From: JBGSOW01 sp041738875
GTDB lineage: Bacteria; Patescibacteriota; Dojkabacteria; CALFHW01
Assembly (NCBI GenBank): GCA_041738875.1
Contig: JBGSOW010000016.1
Coordinates: forward strand, 1 to 5,474
DNA length: 5,474 nt
Direction: 5' to 3'
In this document: positions 4,582 through 5,474 of the stretch, one piece after another
How the letters are laid out: each line of letters starts with the position of its first letter
Numbering within the stretch: position 1 is the first letter of the stretch
The notes under the pieces: model-generated
What the model saw: the letters and a program-made list of their open reading frames with translations, nothing else
The model's database searches: none
Told to the model about the DNA's origin: nothing
Translations under genes and position numbers: made by a program

Positions 4582-5474
4582 ATGAGCAGGAATGAGCACG
4601 ATATAATTACAGTTTCACACTATTTTTACCCAAGGGTGGGTGGTTTGGAGGTTATGGCTTATGAACTTTCTAATCATCTCTCTAGAGAAGGTTTCCGAGT
4701 GTTATCAATCTACGGAGGCGACGCAAATCGCAAAAGTACCTTTAGCAATTTCGCAAATCGTGAGATTAAACTATTTTCAGTTTTTAACGCAACATATCCT
4801 ATCCCAGGGCTAAGATTTATTTTTACCGTTCTTTCGGCAATAATAAAAAATCCCCAAGCAAAGGTATTAATACACGATAGACATTTACTACCTTCAGTAG
4901 TTACGGCAATGCTTTGTAAACTACTTGGACGAGAATACATATTAATCTCGCATACAAATATCTCCAACTACTTTGAAAGTAAAGTTTTTGAATTAATAGG
5001 TAAATGCCTAGAAAGTATAGTATTCAGTTCAGTAGTTCGCTCAGCAGCCAATGTAATTTGCGTATCTGAATCAAATAAAGACTATTTAATAGAAAAGCTC
5101 GGCCTAAAACCAAGTAGAGCAACGGTGATATATAACGGCTTTAATACCAACCATATATCTAAATATCAAATTAAACCAAAAGAAAAAATAGTTGTATTTG
5201 CAACGAAATGGATACCAGTTAAAGATCCTGATACCGCAGCGGTAGCATTCTATGAATTAGCAAAAAAGTATTCTGACTGGAAGTTTTATTTTATTGGTGT
5301 AGGACAGTCTATAATTGATAATTTTATTGACATGCCGAAAAATCTAATTGTAGAAAGATATTTTTACGATAAAAATAACCTTTATGAATTATTAAGCAAG
5401 TCATATATTTATGTAAACTCTTCTCTAAACGAGGGGCTTCCGGTTGCTGTATTGGAAGCTGCAGCTTTAGGTAA
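4582..5474 (+). CDS. GT4-family glycosyltransferase (3' end outside window)
   Basis: The frame runs from ATG 4582 to the window edge (297 complete codons); an in-frame TAA at 4567 rules out a longer start. It has the hallmarks of a GT-B fold GT4 retaining glycosyltransferase. Near the N-terminus is YFYPRVGGLE (14-23), the Gly-rich acceptor-side loop. HTNISNY (124-130) follows in the N-terminal domain. VICVSESNKDYL (158-169) and VIYNGFNT (182-189) form the hinge region. FATKWIPVKDPDTA (206-219) opens the C-terminal nucleotide-sugar domain with its conserved Lys. NEGLPVAVLEAAALG (283-297) holds the EX7E motif (E284 and E292), which binds the nucleotide-sugar donor. Family members are usually about 370-400 residues, so some 80-100 are missing here. 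It probably acts at the inner face of the membrane in making a surface glycan; donor and acceptor cannot be told from sequence. The membrane-protein gene at the left edge may belong to the same locus. Confidence 0.92.
   Translation, partial: MSRNEHDIITVSHYFYPRVGGLEVMAYELSNHLSREGFRVLSIYGGDANRKSTFSNFANREIKLFSVFNATYPIPGLRFIFTVLSAIIKNPQAKVLIHDRHLLPSVVTAMLCKLLGREYILISHTNISNYFESKVFELIGKCLESIVFSSVVRSAANVICVSESNKDYLIEKLGLKPSRATVIYNGFNTNHISKYQIKPKEKIVVFATKWIPVKDPDTAAVAFYELAKKYSDWKFYFIGVGQSIIDNFIDMPKNLIVERYFYDKNNLYELLSKSYIYVNSSLNEGLPVAVLEAAALG

Noticed and set aside
4710..4967. 85-codon minus-strand frame inside the GT4 gene
   Set aside because: It is opposite a glycosyltransferase frame with clear family motifs on both sides of it.
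1..5474. CRISPR array, tRNA genes, transposase or integrase genes
   Set aside because: No regularly spaced repeats, no tRNA T-loop with matching arms and no recombinase motifs were seen on either strand.

Overview
The window comes from a low-GC bacterial genome using the standard code (TAA, TAG and TGA all act as stops). Compact spacing, AT-rich genes that appear to start with almost no 5' leader, and unfamiliar soluble proteins would suit a Patescibacteria/CPR-type organism. That placement is inference; no rRNA or marker gene is present to confirm it.

Layout. (1) 2-697, plus strand: the 3' end of a multi-span membrane protein, probably a GT-C-type glycosyltransferase. (2) 698-1077: a consensus sigma-70 promoter followed by a roughly 330-nt leader full of hairpins. 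It includes two with GAAA loops, a boxA-like element and a 125-nt long-range hairpin, and ends at a good Shine-Dalgarno site. (3) 1078-1752, plus: a GC-rich gene for a secreted protein with an SH3-like module and an unknown C-terminal domain. (4) 1753-2008: a convergent intergenic region with several hairpins, probably terminating transcription from both sides. (5) 3329-2009, minus: a two-gene overlapping operon of unrecognised soluble proteins (362 and 80 aa). (6) 3361-4497, plus, divergent from (5) across 31 bp: a cytoplasmic beta-propeller protein. (7) 4582 to the right edge, plus: a GT4-family glycosyltransferase with its own near-leaderless promoter.

Reading. The two edge genes look like parts of a glycan or envelope locus. 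The roughly 3.8 kb between them looks like accessory material. It holds two units that may be new. One is a GC-rich secreted-protein gene behind an rRNA-operon-like structured leader, bracketed by a repeated 12-nt hairpin motif and a 10-bp inverted repeat. The other is a divergent module of a beta-propeller protein and two unknown soluble proteins. I could not assign a biochemical function to either.
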